In this document: one piece after another, positions 1-9,678 of the stretch | Layout of the letters: each line of letters starts with the position of its first letter | How positions within the stretch are numbered: position 1 is the stretch's first letter | Position numbers and translations under genes: made by a program | Notes under the pieces: model-generated | Seen by the model: the letters and a program-made list of their open reading frames with translations, nothing else | What the model was told of the DNA's origin: nothing | The model's database searches: none | Assembly (NCBI RefSeq): GCF_030123065.1 | Contig: NZ_CP126093.1 | Span: 5,772,001-5,836,000 of the forward strand | Direction: 5' to 3' | Origin: Neobacillus sp. DY30 | GTDB taxonomy: Bacteria > Bacillota > Bacilli > Bacillales > Cytobacillaceae | DNA length: 64,000 bases

Positions 1-1096
1 TTTTACCTTCTGGATGCATTTTAGCAAAATTAGCTGCACCGACAGGATCATAGGCATAAATATCTGCACCTTGTTCTAATAATAATGGTACATTTTCAAG
101 GGATGCTGCTTCTCTTAAATCGTCAGTACCTGGTTTGAATGTTAATCCTAGTACTGCTACTTTTAGACCATTAAAGGTGATAAGTCGCTTACTGGCTTTT
201 TTGTATAATAATGTTTTTTGTTCTTTATTCACATCAATGGCAGCCTTAACTGTTTTAAGTTCATAGCCTTGCTGTCTAGCAATATACTCTAGTGCCTTTG
301 TATCCTTAGGGAAACATGAACCACCATAACCAATGCCAGCATTTAAGAACTTACTTCCGATACGTTCGTCAAAACTCATTCCGCGAGCAACATCCTGGAT
401 ATCCGCTCCGACTAATTCACAAAGATTTGCAATATCATTCATATAAGAAATCTTAAGAGCAAGGAAATCATTAGAAGCATACTTAATCATTTCTGCTGAT
501 CTTCTATTGACTGAAACAATAGGCAAATGAAATGGTTCATAAATATTCATTAATAATTTTTCCGCCCATTTACTTTCTGTACCTATAATAATTCTATCAG
601 CATGCAATGTATCCTTTACCGCTGAACCTTGTGCTAGGAATTCCGGGTTTGAAGCCACTTCTACTTTCACATCATTGATTAAAAAGTCTTGAATAAATTG
701 CTCTACTTTATCATTCGTTCCAATCGGAACTGTCGATTTTACAACGACTAGGCAATCTTTTTCTACTGATTCAGCAATTTGCCTTGCTACAGTTGCAATA
801 TAAGAAAGATTAGCGGATCCATCTGGCTGTTCAGGAGTACCCACTCCAATAAATATTGCATCTGCATTTTTATATGCATTCTTATAATCAGTAGTATAAT
901 CAATTCTTCCATCTGCGAAATTTTTCTGCATCAACTCTTCTAAACCATCTTCATATATTGGGGATACGCCTGATTTCATTATATTTACTTTTTTTTCATC
1001 AATATCAACACAGGTTACTTGATGACCAACTTCTGCAAAACATACGCCTGCAACTAAACCTACATAGCCTGTTCCTGCGACCGCTATTTTATACAT
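1..1096 (-). CDS. ugd: UDP-glucose 6-dehydrogenase, 3' end cut by window edge
   Basis: Oxidises UDP-glucose to UDP-glucuronate, a precursor for acidic surface polysaccharides, in the cytoplasm. Translating the minus strand from ATG at 1094-1096 gives a Rossmann start (MYKIAVAGTGYVGL), the STVPIGT and NPEFLAQG blocks, and the catalytic-cysteine block GGSCFPKD near residue 255. The frame stays open for about 365 codons to the window edge; relatives are usually about 440 residues, so only the last part is missing. AAGGA lies upstream of the ATG. It is the last visible gene of the exopolysaccharide operon and fits with GalU at 10977, which supplies UDP-glucose. WecC at 33303 is a different member of the same superfamily. 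Family assignment is sure; pathway role is inference. Confidence 0.93.
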   Translation of the reverse strand, partial: MYKIAVAGTGYVGLVAGVCFAEVGHQVTCVDIDEKKVNIMKSGVSPIYEDGLEELMQKNFADGRIDYTTDYKNAYKNADAIFIGVGTPEQPDGSANLSYIATVARQIAESVEKDCLVVVKSTVPIGTNDKVEQFIQDFLINDVKVEVASNPEFLAQGSAVKDTLHADRIIIGTESKWAEKLLMNIYEPFHLPIVSVNRRSAEMIKYASNDFLALKISYMNDIANLCELVGADIQDVARGMSFDERIGSKFLNAGIGYGGSCFPKDTKALEYIARQQGYELKTVKAAIDVNKEQKTLLYKKASKRLITFNGLKVAVLGLTFKPGTDDLREAASLENVPLLLEQGADIYAYDPVGAANFAKMHPEGK

Positions 1097-1173
1097 TAAC
1101 ATACATCCTTTATGGTTTTATATGAAATATTTTTCTGTTTGATTTAATACTTTACTCCTATTTATCATGTATA

Positions 1174-2709
1174 CTACAACCTATTAACCTTTTTATTCTT
1201 TTTTATTTTACCCTTTATGGCATTAATAATTATGTTTACATCATCTATTCTCATTAGAAGAATGATAACCAAATATGAAATAGAACCAACTACTATAGAA
1301 ATAAACAGTGAAATGTTTTGACTAACAAGTATTATTAACAAGTCAAAACATAATTTGGAGGTTAATCCCATAATTAAAGAAGAAAATGTTATTTTCAAAA
1401 TTGACTTACTAACATTTTTTAATTTTAGAGGGCCTATCTTAATACGTAGTGAAATAAACAATAATATAGCAGTAAATATTGCAGAAATACTAGTAGCCAG
1501 AGCTAATCCACCTACACCTAAATGTTTTGATAGGATTATATTAAGAATAATATTCAAAATGACTCCAATTACTGCATTGATCATAGGCGTTTTGGTGTCT
1601 TGCAATGAATAGAATGCATTAGATAAAATTTCTCTAAAGCCCACACCAATCATTCCTAGTGAGTAAAAAAATAAAACATTAGATGTCATTAATGTTGCCT
1701 TTGAATCAAATGCCCCTCTTCCAAAAAGTAGTTGTACAATTGGTTCAGCAAAGATTAATGTTCCCACAGTAGCCGGTATTAATAATAAGCTAACCCCAGT
1801 TAAAGATTCAGTAAGTTTTCCTTTTAGACCTTTTATATTTTTATTTGCAGCCATTTTAGATATCATAGGATACATTACTGTAGTAATAGAAGTAACAAAT
1901 ATACCCAGAATAAAAAAGTTAAGTCTATTGGCATAGTTTAAGGCAGATATTCCACCTAATTCTAATTGAGAAGCAATCGTCCGATCAATAAGTGTATTAA
2001 TTTGATTAACAGATGTTCCTAAGATAACTGGTAAAGCTAAAATTATCATTTTCTTTAAATACTTATCTTTTAGCGATGTAGTAAATTTATGTTTATAACC
2101 ACTTTTAATGGCAAATGGAATCAATAATAGTAATTCCAATGCCATAGCAATTACTATTCCAACTGGAAGAAATTGTTCTCCCAAGGTACCGCTAATTACT
2201 ATAAAAGCCACAATAGCAAAATTAAAAGGTATACCTAATAACGCCGGTATATTAAATTTACCTTTAATTTGTAAGTATCTAGTAAGTATAAAGACAATCC
2301 CTGAGAAAAATATGCCAAGTACACTTATTCTTGTAAACTTTACAGCTAACTTTAATGTTTCACCCTCAAAACCTGATGCAAATATTTTAACAATATTTAC
2401 CGTTTGGGTTAAGGTAAGGAAAATAATTACAGCACAAATCAGAATAACTAAATTAATCATATTACTAGTAAATCGATTAGCTACTGCAATTCCCTTTTGT
2501 TTTTCTATTTCAACATACATAGGGATATAGCTTGTTGCTATTCCAGCTCCTATAAATGCAAAAATGGTCCCTGGAATGGTTAACGAGATTAAGTATGCAT
2601 CACTAATCATTGAAGTTCCATAAAAATATGATAATGCAATTTCTCTACCAAATCCAAAAAATTTAGATATCACTGCTAATATCATTAGCACTAATGCAGT
2701 TTTTCTCAT
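1174..2709 (-). CDS. MurJ/MviN-type lipid-linked oligosaccharide flippase (Wzx role)
   Basis: About 511 residues, almost entirely hydrophobic with roughly 14 membrane helices, and the MviN/MurJ hallmark of an N-terminal MRKTALVLM followed by FGFGREIALSYFYG. MurJ proteins flip undecaprenyl-linked precursors across the membrane. Placed directly after the pyruvyl transferase and before ugd, it most likely flips the repeat unit of this operon instead of serving as the housekeeping lipid II flippase. I chose ATG at 2709 over GTG at 2718 because a GGTGG-like site sits just upstream of the ATG. Use of a MurJ-type protein instead of a classical RfbX/Wzx flippase is seen in other Bacillus eps-like loci. 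The substrate is inferred from context only. Confidence 0.85.
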   Translation of the reverse strand: MRKTALVLMILAVISKFFGFGREIALSYFYGTSMISDAYLISLTIPGTIFAFIGAGIATSYIPMYVEIEKQKGIAVANRFTSNMINLVILICAVIIFLTLTQTVNIVKIFASGFEGETLKLAVKFTRISVLGIFFSGIVFILTRYLQIKGKFNIPALLGIPFNFAIVAFIVISGTLGEQFLPVGIVIAMALELLLLIPFAIKSGYKHKFTTSLKDKYLKKMIILALPVILGTSVNQINTLIDRTIASQLELGGISALNYANRLNFFILGIFVTSITTVMYPMISKMAANKNIKGLKGKLTESLTGVSLLLIPATVGTLIFAEPIVQLLFGRGAFDSKATLMTSNVLFFYSLGMIGVGFREILSNAFYSLQDTKTPMINAVIGVILNIILNIILSKHLGVGGLALATSISAIFTAILLFISLRIKIGPLKLKNVSKSILKITFSSLIMGLTSKLCFDLLIILVSQNISLFISIVVGSISYLVIILLMRIDDVNIIINAIKGKIKKNKKVNRL

Positions 2710-2725
2710 ACCATCCACCGTTTAA

Positions 2726-3817
2726 TCAAATTAATTTTTCAATATCCTTTAATTCTGAAATCATAATATCTTTAAATACATCAGGACTTTTTATATCTGG
2801 AATAGAATATTGGCTTTGTATTATATCAAAACTTTGTAAATTTGTAGAAGTATTATTTATATTGAATCTAAAATTATGATTTATTGTATTTAAAAATTCC
2901 GTGCATTTAGGATGGTATTCAACAAGCATAAACGGTATCTCTAACGCATAAGCCAATATACCTGAATGTAATCTGACTCCAAATACGAAATCACAATTAT
3001 TCATTTCATTAATCATTTCTTCGGTGTTATTTGTATAATCAACGATTCTTGTTTTAACCCTATTATTAAAATAATTGCTAAACTGCTTTGTTATTTTAAG
3101 ATCACCGATTTTAGAGCTTCCATTAAATACAATAAAAACAAATTCTTCAATATTATTATATTTTTTAAGAATCTCATTTAAAAATTGTTTAATTGCCTCT
3201 TCACGTAATTGTTCATTTTTTAAATCTTTTCCATTATAACTTTCATAACGGCATAAACTAATTGCAATTTTTATTTTGTCGGACTTTCTCTTTTGATCCT
3301 TCAATTTTGGATAAACCTCTTTAATTAAAATTGCATTATCAAAACAAAAGCTGCTTTTAACTTCCATTTCATCAGCAATTTGTACTGAAGAATAATCTCT
3401 TACTGAGTTAAATTTAAACTTGTTTAATAGGTCTCTTGTTAAATCATAATCATTTCTACTATCAAATGGTCCTATTGAAGTACCAATTGCACCAGTCTTT
3501 TTGTACAAAAAAGGTATTTTTCTTAAATAAAATTTTAAATCTTTATACCCTGAACCTCCGCCAGAAAAAAGAGATCCACCAAAGTAAATTATCCTATGAA
3601 CAAAAAGGCATACTACAAGTTCAACGCCTCTTCTTAAAAGTTCATTTTTTATCTCTATCCTTTTTGTCCCTTTAGAAATAATCGGTAAATCTTTTCCAAT
3701 TATAATTGGTGTGCAATTATTCCATAAATTATTACATATCCATTCTGCTGTTACAGCAAAGATGTCATCACCAAGGTTCTTATATCCGTAGTAACCTTTA
3801 AAATATATTTTCTTCAT
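2726..3817 (-). CDS. Polysaccharide pyruvyl transferase family protein
   Basis: 363 residues of the CsaB/WcaK/EpsO-type family, which transfers pyruvate from phosphoenolpyruvate to sugars as ketals and gives the polymer negative charge. The N-terminal GYYGYKNLGDD motif (residues 8-18) is the typical start of the family, and the C-terminal half has FGVRLHSGILAYALEIP, the RxH motif region. Start ATG has AAGGAG eight bases upstream. It lies between a GT2 gene and the flippase, so it probably decorates the repeat unit before export. The acceptor sugar cannot be read from sequence. Confidence 0.87.
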   Translation of the reverse strand: MKKIYFKGYYGYKNLGDDIFAVTAEWICNNLWNNCTPIIIGKDLPIISKGTKRIEIKNELLRRGVELVVCLFVHRIIYFGGSLFSGGGSGYKDLKFYLRKIPFLYKKTGAIGTSIGPFDSRNDYDLTRDLLNKFKFNSVRDYSSVQIADEMEVKSSFCFDNAILIKEVYPKLKDQKRKSDKIKIAISLCRYESYNGKDLKNEQLREEAIKQFLNEILKKYNNIEEFVFIVFNGSSKIGDLKITKQFSNYFNNRVKTRIVDYTNNTEEMINEMNNCDFVFGVRLHSGILAYALEIPFMLVEYHPKCTEFLNTINHNFRFNINNTSTNLQSFDIIQSQYSIPDIKSPDVFKDIMISELKDIEKLI

Positions 3818-3944
3818 TTTTTACTCCTTCTGATCTGTAAATAGTTCAAAACCTTACTCTAAAAGATAATAGAGTATTGATATGTTTATATACATCACTT
3901 GTTGTTTTGGTGAATACAAGACCTTTTGGCATTTTTATACTTTA

Positions 3945-4967
3945 TTAATTTGCTTGTTTAATTGTCCGAAGTTTTGTAACAATAAGTTTTAAATAGCTTA
4001 ATAATTTTAATTTGTTTTTCATAATTAAAAAAATAGGGAGTTTTCTTAGTAATGAAAGACTTCTAAACGAAGTACTATAAGCTTCATAGAAGAAAGAATC
4101 TGATTGTATTTCTTTGAGCACATTGACAAATTCTTTTTCTCGTCCCCTTATGTTTGCTTGGGAATAAAGAGCAATTCCACTTACATTTTTCAATGTTCTT
4201 ATAGATAGTTCATTGATATACTTTTCGGTATTCATATCCCACTTAGAAAGATACCCCTTTTTTGCAATTGTTATTAATTTAAACCCATTATAAACATTAG
4301 GTTGAAACTTCCTAGTCATACTAGTCTTTATTATTCTATAATTATATAAAATTTCATCAATATACTTTATCTTTTTTGCATTTGTTAGAGGTTCTAAAGT
4401 AAACAATACATCATCTCCCATCGAAATTGGAGGATAGTGTCGAACTTTATTATTATCAAAGCATTTAGTTTTTATAGCTTTAGTCCATAAATTATTTAGA
4501 CTAGAATCTGTTATGAATTTTTCATATACTATTTTTTTATTACTATCTTCAAATATCGTTCCATCTTTAAATAATTTTTCACTTTGAAAAACACCGCCAT
4601 TTTCAATAAAGTTTTCAGCTCTATAAATAATAATATCTGGTTCATCAATAAGTATATGTTTTTTTAATTGTTCAAGTGTGTATTCCTTTAATGTATCATC
4701 AGCATCTAAAAAAACCACATAGTCCCCTAAAGCATTATCAACACCTTTTATCCTTGCATGGAAAGAACCTGAATTTTCTTGATGTATTACCATTATCCTT
4801 TTATCTGTTGCGGCATAATTATCAGCTATATCACCACAATCATCATTAGAACCATCATTTACAATGATTAGTTGGAAATCTCCTTCCGTTTGTTTTAATA
4901 CAGATTCAATACAATTACCAATATATTTTTCAGAATTATACATTGGAACTACTATACTAAACAGCAT
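3945..4967 (-). CDS. Glycosyltransferase family 2
   Basis: 340 residues with a GT-A fold N-terminus: FSIVVPMYNSEKYIGNCIES, IVNDGS at residues 35-40 and the metal-binding DADD at 88-91. Adds one sugar from a nucleotide donor to the undecaprenyl-linked repeat unit on the cytoplasmic side. The C-terminal 120 residues are basic and may touch the membrane. AAGGGGAG precedes ATG. It is separated by 127 bp from the pyruvyl transferase and by 172 bp from the polymerase; I see no clear promoter in either gap. Sugar specificity is unknown. Confidence 0.9.
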   Translation of the reverse strand: MLFSIVVPMYNSEKYIGNCIESVLKQTEGDFQLIIVNDGSNDDCGDIADNYAATDKRIMVIHQENSGSFHARIKGVDNALGDYVVFLDADDTLKEYTLEQLKKHILIDEPDIIIYRAENFIENGGVFQSEKLFKDGTIFEDSNKKIVYEKFITDSSLNNLWTKAIKTKCFDNNKVRHYPPISMGDDVLFTLEPLTNAKKIKYIDEILYNYRIIKTSMTRKFQPNVYNGFKLITIAKKGYLSKWDMNTEKYINELSIRTLKNVSGIALYSQANIRGREKEFVNVLKEIQSDSFFYEAYSTSFRSLSLLRKLPIFLIMKNKLKLLSYLKLIVTKLRTIKQAN

Positions 4968-5139
4968 TATTTTACTCCCCTTATAATTTCATAGTATTCA
5001 TTTGCCCTAAATCTCTAAAAACGTAATATAAATTTATTTTCTTTTTATAAAATTCATGTACATCCGTCGGAATTAGGTAATTGTTATTGGTTTTCTCAAA
5101 AGCAGGAATCAAAAGTACAAAGGTATTAAACTTTAGTAA

Positions 5140-6225
5140 TCAATAAAGCAATTTGAGAGGTTCATATAATGAGTAAGTTCCAAAATACACAAACAACAAA
5201 ATGCTAATAATTATGCAAATAATAATCCAAATAAATTGGAATCGAGATTCCATTTTTATTGCAGGATAATATAACAATATTGGAATTAGGAACCAGGCAT
5301 ATGAAGCTAACCTATCTGAAAAACCAATGAAACCAAACAGTACGTAAATAATACTAAATGATAAATAAGCCTTTAATAGCCATTCAAAAATTTTATCATT
5401 CATTAAAAATCTATTACGAAAGTACAAGCCCCAAACAATCCAAATAGAAGTAAAGATAAGAAAATCAATCCGATTAACTGACCCGTATATAGAAACAACA
5501 GATTCAGAAGAATAGCTTATTACAGAATCCCCTAATCTTCCACCAAATAAAACAGCAATATTTGTCATTAGCTTTTGGTTAATACCAGTGATTAATAATA
5601 TGGAACTAATTACAAAAACGATACAAAGATTTTTTATTGAAATATTAAACCTTTTAACAATAAACAAGATTCCTGCAATAGATGCAGAAACATGAAATGA
5701 TAATGTTATAATAAAAAATATGAATGCTTTCTTATAGTAATTGTCTGCCAAATAAACTATCATGAACATCAAGAAGCATATTGCAAAACCTTGACGTAAC
5801 ACATTTGAGAATAGATTATAAATTGGAAATAAACTTATATATCCAAACAGTATCAAAGGCAATGACTTAAATGATATATTTTTTTTCAATGCAGATACTA
5901 TAATTATCCACATGATTATAGATGTAATTAATATGAAGAATGTCTTAGATGTATTGACTTTAGATAGCATCCACTGATAGGTCACAAACCCCGGTTCCCA
6001 ACGTACACTTGATAGTGCAGCATACCAGGAAAGTGAACTACTAGCTTCGAAAACTCCCAAATAACGTACCATATCAATTCTCAATGGCATTAGGAGTACA
6101 ACAATTATCATAAGGCTGATAATCATTATTATTACAAGATTTGTAAAGTAATTATTTCGTCTTGACTTTTTTGATTCTAGTTGACTTAAACCAACAAAGA
6201 ATGCAACTAAATAGTAATATATCAC
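5140..6225 (-). CDS. EpsG-like polysaccharide polymerase (Wzy role)
   Basis: 361 residues with about ten predicted membrane helices and the EpsG-family pattern: a short N-terminal helix, RIDMVRYLGVFE, then WEPGFVTYQWMLSKV in the first outside loop. EpsG/Wzy proteins polymerise lipid-linked repeat units on the outer face of the membrane. It is the only polymerase candidate in this locus, next to the flippase-bearing half. The start is a GTG with a weak AAGGG upstream. Wzy proteins diverge quickly, so the family call rests on topology plus the conserved loop and on context. Confidence 0.82.
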   Translation of the reverse strand: MIYYYLVAFFVGLSQLESKKSRRNNYFTNLVIIMIISLMIIVVLLMPLRIDMVRYLGVFEASSSLSWYAALSSVRWEPGFVTYQWMLSKVNTSKTFFILITSIIMWIIIVSALKKNISFKSLPLILFGYISLFPIYNLFSNVLRQGFAICFLMFMIVYLADNYYKKAFIFFIITLSFHVSASIAGILFIVKRFNISIKNLCIVFVISSILLITGINQKLMTNIAVLFGGRLGDSVISYSSESVVSIYGSVNRIDFLIFTSIWIVWGLYFRNRFLMNDKIFEWLLKAYLSFSIIYVLFGFIGFSDRLASYAWFLIPILLYYPAIKMESRFQFIWIIICIIISILLFVYFGTYSLYEPLKLLY

Positions 6226-6423
6226 TTAATTCAACCCTTACTTTATTATCTGTAAATTTATATGAGTTCCATTCGATGTACTTTTCATTTTCAAGGGTTC
6301 TTGGTACCATAGATATATACAGGTTTACATAACTCTAATACCTTATAGAGTAATTTTTTTAAATCCAATGGTCTCAAAAGAAAATAGTGGATATAATCCT
6401 CAATTACATAACAATCTCCGTAA

Positions 6424-7320
6424 TTACCTTCTCTTTTCAGGTAATCCAAACTGCTCACCTAAAATAAAATCAAACTGATCGGGATCAAACTGAACATATC
6501 CAGTCCATGGATAAAATGTTAATTCCCCAAAATAAACCTTACCATTAACCCAATACAGATCTACACGAACAAAAGGAAAATCTTCAGCAAGTATATTAGC
6601 AACTCTCAACATTTCATCAAGTCCATCCGGTCTTGAGGCACTGTCACCAAAGTTAGGGTAATCTGTATTTACGTCAATAAAATTCCACTCAGTATCATAA
6701 ATATTTCTTTTATGATCAATGTGCCTATCAACATCAAATACAATGTATTTTGCCTTTCCGTTAAAACAAATAAATTTATAATCATTAATTCCATCAAAAG
6801 AATTACTTTCATCTTCTAAATATTCTTCAACTATTATTTTTGGTACTATATCTTTATAAGACCACTCACGGCCTACCGAAAAATTATCTCGGTCCATCCA
6901 GTCATTTAGGGAATGTTTCACTATATCTAGTTGCAACTGTGATTTATCCTTGCACAAAATGTTTGTACCACTACCATTTGTAGTTTTAATAACAAACTTT
7001 TGAGGCAATATGTCTAAATTAATTTCATCAGTACTATTATAGGATGCATATAACTTATTTAATATTCCTTCCAGTCCTTTTGATTTTATATAATCACGCA
7101 CCTCGTATTTATCTGCGCATTTTGTCATAAGAGGTGTCCTATAGTAAATTTTGTACCACTGAAGCTTTTCAGTCCAACGTTGGGGATTTTTTATATTTAG
7201 TTTCCTACCCATTTTCATTTTATATTGTAACTTTAACATCCAAGGATCTGGGATAAACCGCAAATAATGTAATAGTTTAAATCTCATCTCTTTATTCTTA
7301 ATAATTTTCCTATAATCCAA
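6424..7320 (-). CDS. TupA-like ATP-grasp protein
   Basis: 298 residues matching the TupA-like ATP-grasp family: an N-terminal NPQRWTEKLQWYKIYYRTPLM block, KFVIKTTNGSGTNILCKDK as a nucleotide loop, a central VEEYLEDE segment, and a C-terminal FVRVDLYWVNGKVYFGELTFYPW with probable metal and ATP ligands. ATP-grasp enzymes join carboxylates to amines or other nucleophiles; TupA of Bacillus halodurans is linked to teichuronopeptide synthesis. Here it may add an amino acid or peptide to a uronic acid of the polymer, which is inference. TTG start, GAGGTG upstream, overlapping the preceding GT4 gene by 11 bp, so the two are probably translationally coupled. Confidence 0.83.
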   Translation of the reverse strand: MDYRKIIKNKEMRFKLLHYLRFIPDPWMLKLQYKMKMGRKLNIKNPQRWTEKLQWYKIYYRTPLMTKCADKYEVRDYIKSKGLEGILNKLYASYNSTDEINLDILPQKFVIKTTNGSGTNILCKDKSQLQLDIVKHSLNDWMDRDNFSVGREWSYKDIVPKIIVEEYLEDESNSFDGINDYKFICFNGKAKYIVFDVDRHIDHKRNIYDTEWNFIDVNTDYPNFGDSASRPDGLDEMLRVANILAEDFPFVRVDLYWVNGKVYFGELTFYPWTGYVQFDPDQFDFILGEQFGLPEKRR

Positions 7321-8416
7321 ACTCAGTCACCTCTATGTTTTCTATCTGCTCAAGATAATTATCAACTACAATCTTTCTATCAAACTCTTTCTCTACTTTT
7401 TTTCTCCCTGCCAACCCCATCTGTTTTTTATATCCATAGCTTAATTGGAGGAATTTCTCTATTTTCTGAATTAAATCTTCACTATCCTCTTGGTTAATAA
7501 CGTACCCATTTACCCCATCATCAACAATTTCTCTACAACCGCTCCGATTTGTAGTTATAATTGGTCTACCACAAGCAGCACTTTCTAGTAATACATTTGA
7601 CATTCCTTCAGGATAATACGTAGGATGGATCGTACAATGTGAGATTTTGTGAAATTCCCTAACATCACTTTGCTTGCCATGATATTTGATAATGCCTTTG
7701 TCTTGCATATCCTTCAGTTTTTCTTCGTATGTATCCTCACAAAAACCTACAATGTTAAATACTGTATTTGGATACTTTCTCTTAATGAAAGTAGCCGCAT
7801 CTAAGTATTGATCAATACCTTTTTCTTTCATTACGCGAGATATAAATAAGAAATTAATAGATTTTTCCAAAGGATAATCCAATAAAGAATAATGGTTAAG
7901 ATTCACACCAGATCCGGGTATTATTTTATGTTTACCATTAACAATCTTCTTTTTAATAAACAATTCTTCATTCTCTTTATTTTGAAAAAATACACACTTT
8001 GCCTTTTTTAATGATATTCTGTATAAAAGCATAGTTATTTTTTGTAAATAACCGCCATTTTCAACCGCAGTTCCTAACCCTGTAATATTTGCTATGCAAG
8101 TAACATTACTCATTCTACAAGCCAAACCACCGTAGACATTAGGTTTAATCGTATATGTTAAAACCACATTGGGCTTAATACTACTAATAATCCTTTTATA
8201 ATTCATTAACAACTTAAAGTCAGTAATTGGGTTTGTCCCCCTCCTGCTTACTGGTGTGTCAATGAATTTACAGCCCAAACTTTTTAATTTCGGTACATAC
8301 TCATCATTAGGTAATGAAATATAAACTTCATTATTGTTATTAATTAGTTCTTCTATTAATTCCTTTCTAAAATTATATAAACCCATACCAAAATTAGCTA
8401 AAATTAATATCTTCAT
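7310..8416 (-). CDS. Glycosyltransferase family 4 (EpsD/PglA-like)
   Basis: 368 residues with a GT-B fold. The N-terminal half begins MKILILANFGMGLYNFRKEL and has TYTIKPNVYGGLACRM; the C-terminal half has FISRVMKEKGIDQYL, the donor-binding HPTYYPEGMSNVLLESAACGRP and the EX7E motif. This pattern resembles PglA/EpsD-type enzymes that add the second sugar to undecaprenyl-PP-bacillosamine. The gene follows EpsM/PglD by three bases, which fits that role. The exact donor sugar (GalNAc, GlcNAc or other) cannot be told. Confidence 0.88.
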   Translation of the reverse strand: MKILILANFGMGLYNFRKELIEELINNNNEVYISLPNDEYVPKLKSLGCKFIDTPVSRRGTNPITDFKLLMNYKRIISSIKPNVVLTYTIKPNVYGGLACRMSNVTCIANITGLGTAVENGGYLQKITMLLYRISLKKAKCVFFQNKENEELFIKKKIVNGKHKIIPGSGVNLNHYSLLDYPLEKSINFLFISRVMKEKGIDQYLDAATFIKRKYPNTVFNIVGFCEDTYEEKLKDMQDKGIIKYHGKQSDVREFHKISHCTIHPTYYPEGMSNVLLESAACGRPIITTNRSGCREIVDDGVNGYVINQEDSEDLIQKIEKFLQLSYGYKKQMGLAGRKKVEKEFDRKIVVDNYLEQIENIEVTEFGL

Positions 8417-8419
8417 ACT

Positions 8420-9037
8420 TTATACTCTCCTCACCGGAACTCCTACATAGGTTCCAGGTTCCGTTAAATCCTTGACTACGACAGCACCTGCTCCAACTTT
8501 ACAATCACTTGTGATGTTTAAATTATTACTTACTAAACTACCCACGCCTAACCAAGACCCTTTTCCCACTTTTACCGTCCCTGCTAAATGCACACCAGGT
8601 GATAAATGAACAAAATCCTCAATCATATTATCATGGTCTATCGTAGTACCCGTATTAATAATGCATCCTCTTCCTATTGTAGTACAACAGTTAACAACCG
8701 CACCGGCCATGATTACTGTTCCACTTCCTATCTTAACTTGTTCACCAATAACTGTTTTTGGATGTACCAGCACAGGAATACTAGCTCCCAATGTTTCAAG
8801 CCTCAATTGTATCTTTTCCCTAATAGAATTATTGCCAATACCCACAATAATATCGCAGGAATCTAGATGTTTAGAAACATCCTCTGAGGACCCAATAACA
8901 TCTAATCCCATAATTGATTTAATGCTTTCATTATCATCTAGAAATGCAATAATCTTCCATATATTCATCCTCATTGCGATGTCAGCAATAACCTTCCCAT
9001 GTCCGCTGGCACCGATTATGATAAGTTTTTCTCTCAT
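8420..9037 (-). CDS. epsM: Sugar O/N-acetyltransferase, PglD/EpsM (NeuD) family
   Basis: 205 residues. Residues 1-75 form the small Rossmann-like PglD N-domain (KLIIIGASGHGKVIADIA), followed by left-handed beta-helix hexapeptide repeats ending GAGAVVVKDLTEPGTYVGVPVR. The base histidine seen in PglD is present in the TIDHDNMIEDFVHLSPGVHLAG stretch. It would acetylate the 4-amino group of UDP-4-amino sugar to give UDP-di-N-acetyl-bacillosamine, using acetyl-CoA. Its neighbours are the phosphoglycosyl transferase, the aminotransferase and, further up, the dehydratase, so the complete pathway is clustered. Assignment to PglD/EpsM is firm; the sugar is inferred. Confidence 0.9.
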   Translation of the reverse strand: MREKLIIIGASGHGKVIADIAMRMNIWKIIAFLDDNESIKSIMGLDVIGSSEDVSKHLDSCDIIVGIGNNSIREKIQLRLETLGASIPVLVHPKTVIGEQVKIGSGTVIMAGAVVNCCTTIGRGCIINTGTTIDHDNMIEDFVHLSPGVHLAGTVKVGKGSWLGVGSLVSNNLNITSDCKVGAGAVVVKDLTEPGTYVGVPVRRV

Positions 9038-9045
9038 ATCTCTAA

Positions 9046-9678
9046 TTACTCCTTTGAACTGCCTCTAAAAGGTTCAATCGTTGCTGCGGTTTCTGAGTTA
9101 ATACCTTCTCTTACAAAAACCTTTTTAACTGTCATAATAATAATTTTCCAATCACTAATAAAACTTACATTGTCTACATACTCTACATCGAGGTTAAACT
9201 TATCTTCCCAACTGATCGCATTCCTACCGTTTACCTGCGCCAAACCAGATAAACCTGGCCTTACTTCATGGCGTCGTTTTTGATGATGATTATAAAGAGG
9301 TAAATACTGTACCAATAACGGTCTCGGTCCTATGATAGACATATCACCTTTTAAAATATTCAAAAGTTCAGGAAGTTCATCCAAGGAAGTTGAACGTAGT
9401 GTTTTTCCAAATTTCGTAAGTCTCGCACTATCTGGAAGTAACTCTCCGTTTTTATCTCGCTTATCAGTCATTGTTCGAAATTTAAACATCATAAAAACTT
9501 TTTCATTTAATCCTGGTCTTTTTTGTTTAAACAACACTGGGCTACCAAGCTGAACTCTTACTAGAATAGCAACTATCAAAAGAACAGGACTGAGAATTAT
9601 AATAGCAATCAAAGATAATATGAAATCCATAGGCCTTTTTACTAATCTTCTATAGATGCCACTTTTAGAATTTGTCAT
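9046..9678 (-). CDS. epsL: Initiating phosphoglycosyl transferase, EpsL/PglC-like
   Basis: 210 residues of the monotopic bacterial sugar-transferase family. The membrane-embedded N-terminal helix (about residues 12-40) is followed by PVLFKQKRPG, the catalytic Asp-Glu in SLDELPELLN, GDMSIIGPRPL and RHEVRPGLSGLAQVNGRN. It transfers a sugar phosphate, probably di-N-acetyl-bacillosamine phosphate, onto undecaprenyl phosphate to start the repeat unit. I chose ATG at 9678 because it overlaps the stop of the aminotransferase gene (TAATG), a classic coupling junction; the GTG 12 bases upstream has a poorly placed ribosome site. The short length without the extra membrane domains of WbaP fits PglC/EpsL. 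Confidence 0.91.
   Translation of the reverse strand: MTNSKSGIYRRLVKRPMDFILSLIAIIILSPVLLIVAILVRVQLGSPVLFKQKRPGLNEKVFMMFKFRTMTDKRDKNGELLPDSARLTKFGKTLRSTSLDELPELLNILKGDMSIIGPRPLLVQYLPLYNHHQKRRHEVRPGLSGLAQVNGRNAISWEDKFNLDVEYVDNVSFISDWKIIIMTVKKVFVREGINSETAATIEPFRGSSKE

Noticed and set aside
8606-9068. Plus-strand frames over epsM
   Set aside because: Produced by the hexapeptide-repeat codons of the real minus-strand gene.
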